This document shows positions 6,111 through 7,797 of a stretch of DNA of 7,797 bases, piece after piece (the stretch's first letter is position 1; each line of letters starts with the position of its first letter). Source of the stretch: an uncultured Bacteroidales bacterium (GTDB taxonomy: Bacteria > Bacteroidota > Bacteroidia > Bacteroidales > Tenuifilaceae); NCBI GenBank assembly GCA_937915475.1, contig CALGIR010000364.1:1-7797 (forward strand), in the 5' to 3' direction. The position numbers were made by a program, and so were the translations under genes. The notes under the pieces were generated by a model, which saw only the letters and a program-made list of their open reading frames with translations, did not search any database and was not told the DNA's origin.

Positions 6111-7797
6111 TTACTCCACGGTTATCTCGCTGGTAAACAGGAACGCAGGTTTCCCCTCGCCCAAATGCCCAACGGGACAAGTCCCCAGATTTTTTAGCGT
6201 TACACTAACGAATTGAATGTAATCAATCTGCTTTTCGCACGAGAATTTATACAAAATCTTTCCGCCTGCTGTGGGTGGTTCAGGGGCTTGCTCTTGTCCA
6301 ATTATAGTGTATTCGCTTCCATTGGTCGATACTTCAAATATGACCTCCTGTGGAAAAAATATCCACGAAACAGTATTCTGCATCGCATCAACAGAAATAC
6401 GCTCAATGCTTGTTGGCTTGCCCAGGTCGATGGTTGCCACCATATCGCTACCTAAAAAACCTTTCCAGTTGCCATCGGTATGGCTTATGCTACCCTCAAT
6501 ACCATTTACCAGCGTAAGGTTGCTTTTACCGTCGTAACGCCTATGCGAGGGGTTCTGTAAATTTACGTCGGCGGCAAACGCCTTATGAAGATTGTAATGA
6601 TTTGCACGAGCTTTGCCCATTGCCTCACCATTTTTGAAGGTTACCGCCTTAAGCGTAGTGGTTTCTTTTATGGTTATCGGTTTTTTGTAGATTTTGGAAT
6701 TTCTACCTGGCTCTTCGCCATTGAGCGTGTACCTAATCTCAGAATTATGCGCCTCGGTGCTCAGTTCAAGAATTAGGTTCCGTTTTAATGAGTCGATGCT
6801 TGTTGTTACGGTAACCTGAAATGCGCTATGCGAGTAGTTTATGCCAAGTTTTTGGTAACGGGCGTACTGGTCGGTCATCCTTTCGCAGAAGCTGGCCCAA
6901 TCCCTTTGTTCCTTTGCCGACCAAAGCACCTCCGATAGTGCGGCTAATCGAGGAAATGCCATATATTCCACCTGTTGTGTGGTGGGCATATATTCGGTCC
7001 AATGATTTGCTTGTGCCCCCAGTATCAATTTGCTCTGCTCAGGAGTTAACCCTTCGGGTATTGGTTCATATTCGTACACTTTTTTAAGCGGAGTAAAACC
7101 TCCAATGGCCAATGGCTCAAGTGCAGGGTCGCCTTGATAATGGTCGAAGTAGCAATGGCTACCTGGCGACATAATTGCCGTATTGCCCTGCTTGGCTGCC
7201 GCAATTCCGCCCTCGTCTCCACGCCACGACATTACTATAGCGTTGGGTGCTAGTCCGCCGTCAAGTATCTCGTCCCAGCCTACTAAAATTCTGTTGTGCT
7301 CATTTAAAAAGGCTTCAATTCTATGGATGAAGTAACTCTGTAGTTCAGCTTCATCTTTTAAACCTTCTTTTTTTATTCGCTTTTGGCATTTGGGGCATTC
7401 CTTCCAGTTCGTTTTATTGGCCTCATCGCCACCAATGTGAATATACTGCGAAGGGAACAGGTCCATTACCTCAGTAAGCACATCCTCTATAAAATCGAAA
7501 ACCTTATCGTTTCCAGCACAAAAAATATGGGTAATGGGCCAAACGCCGCCTGGAGGCGTTCCCAGATTCTCGCCCGTGCACGATAGCTCAGGATAGGCAG
7601 CCAATGCCGCCATGGCGTGGGCGGGCATCTCAATTTCGGGCATTATGGTAATATTGCGCTGCGCTGCATACGCCACCACCTTGCGAACCAGCTCCTGAGT
7701 ATAAAAACCGCCATACGTGGCGTTCTCGGGGTCGTTAACCAGGGGCCTATCGTTCCAATGCCTATCCTCCATATCGACCCGCCAGCCACCAATCTCT
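6111..7797 (-). CDS. beta-N-acetylhexosaminidase, GH20 (5' end outside window)
   Basis: Exo-acting enzyme that removes terminal beta-linked GlcNAc or GalNAc by substrate-assisted catalysis. The reading frame is open to the window edge (first full codon at 7794-7796), so the ATG at 7770-7772 is internal; the residues just before it, EIGGWRVD, are a typical GH20 barrel segment. About 561 residues are visible. The signal peptide, the small N-terminal GH20b domain and the first barrel strands are missing, so cellular location cannot be read. Counting from that ATG, the catalytic Asp116-Glu117 pair lies in IHIGGDE (codons 7422-7427), followed by a CPKC segment usual in this family. Substrate-pocket tryptophans are seen at 165, 183 and 258 (NHWTEY). 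The barrel ends near 310. Residues about 325-395 look like the chitobiase/hexosaminidase C-terminal beta-sandwich, and about 405-553 like an F5/8 type C (discoidin/CBM32-like) domain. It is the first visible gene of the operon, 23 nt before the regulator. GH20 assignment is very secure; the linkage cleaved is inferred. Confidence 0.95.
   Translation of the reverse strand, partial: EIGGWRVDMEDRHWNDRPLVNDPENATYGGFYTQELVRKVVAYAAQRNITIMPEIEMPAHAMAALAAYPELSCTGENLGTPPGGVWPITHIFCAGNDKVFDFIEDVLTEVMDLFPSQYIHIGGDEANKTNWKECPKCQKRIKKEGLKDEAELQSYFIHRIEAFLNEHNRILVGWDEILDGGLAPNAIVMSWRGDEGGIAAAKQGNTAIMSPGSHCYFDHYQGDPALEPLAIGGFTPLKKVYEYEPIPEGLTPEQSKLILGAQANHWTEYMPTTQQVEYMAFPRLAALSEVLWSAKEQRDWASFCERMTDQYARYQKLGINYSHSAFQVTVTTSIDSLKRNLILELSTEAHNSEIRYTLNGEEPGRNSKIYKKPITIKETTTLKAVTFKNGEAMGKARANHYNLHKAFAADVNLQNPSHRRYDGKSNLTLVNGIEGSISHTDGNWKGFLGSDMVATIDLGKPTSIERISVDAMQNTVSWIFFPQEVIFEVSTNGSEYTIIGQEQAPEPPTAGGKILYKFSCEKQIDYIQFVSVTLKNLGTCPVGHLGEGKPAFLFTSEITVE

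Larger units (their letters stand above)
246..7797 (-). other. five-gene glycan-catabolism operon (5' end outside window)
   Basis: Five consecutive minus-strand genes are separated by 23, 3, -1 and 5 nt. No gap is long enough for a promoter or terminator, so co-transcription is very likely. The content is two exo-glycosidases (GH20, GH2), a LacI-type regulator, an FHS-type importer and a ROK kinase. That makes a complete release, import, phosphorylation and control set for a glycan with beta-HexNAc and beta-mannose ends. The promoter and further genes should lie beyond position 7797. Confidence 0.8.

Noticed and set aside
7770..7772. ATG at 7772 as the true start of the hexosaminidase
   Set aside because: The frame continues upstream with EIGGWRVD, conserved barrel sequence, and a start here would remove about a third of the protein including part of the catalytic barrel.

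Overview
The window looks like a piece of a Bacteroidota chromosome, probably an anaerobic or marine Bacteroidales/Marinilabiliales-type organism. The evidence is the style of the proteins: a GH20 hexosaminidase with a discoidin-like C-terminus, a lipoprotein GH2 beta-mannosidase, a short FHS-type sugar MFS transporter and a ROK protein without the usual zinc motif. Moderate GC and mostly weak Shine-Dalgarno sequences also fit. The genus cannot be fixed from this sequence alone.

All five genes lie on the minus strand and are packed as one apparent operon. In transcription order they are: a GH20 beta-N-acetylhexosaminidase (6111-7797, 5' end beyond the window), a LacI-family regulator (5053-6087, GTG start), an FHS/FucP-like MFS sugar transporter (3892-5049), a ROK-family sugar kinase (2792-3892) and a GH2 beta-mannosidase lipoprotein (246-2786). 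The gaps between genes are 23, 3, -1 and 5 nt. There is no room for an internal promoter, so the operon promoter and the regulator's main operator are probably upstream of position 7797.

The simplest joint role is breakdown of a glycan containing beta-linked HexNAc and beta-mannose. The core of eukaryotic N-glycans, Man-beta1,4-GlcNAc-beta1,4-GlcNAc, fits best. GH20 would release GlcNAc, GH2 would release the beta-mannose, the MFS protein would import the sugar, the ROK kinase would phosphorylate it, and the LacI protein would sense it. This is inference from family content. No SusC/SusD pair, GH18, GH85, GH92 or GH130 gene is visible here.

Downstream of the operon, positions 1-245 hold no credible gene. 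About 44-184 form a long imperfect palindrome, locally richer in GC than the operon, with hairpins and T-tracts in both orientations. It resembles a dispersed intergenic repeat and may end transcription. A second short perfect inverted repeat occupies positions 1-28. I found no CRISPR array, tRNA, rRNA or transposase. The enzymes are mostly ordinary family members. The points most worth a second look are the palindrome, the atypical ROK protein and the regulator with its own strong ribosome binding site inside the operon.
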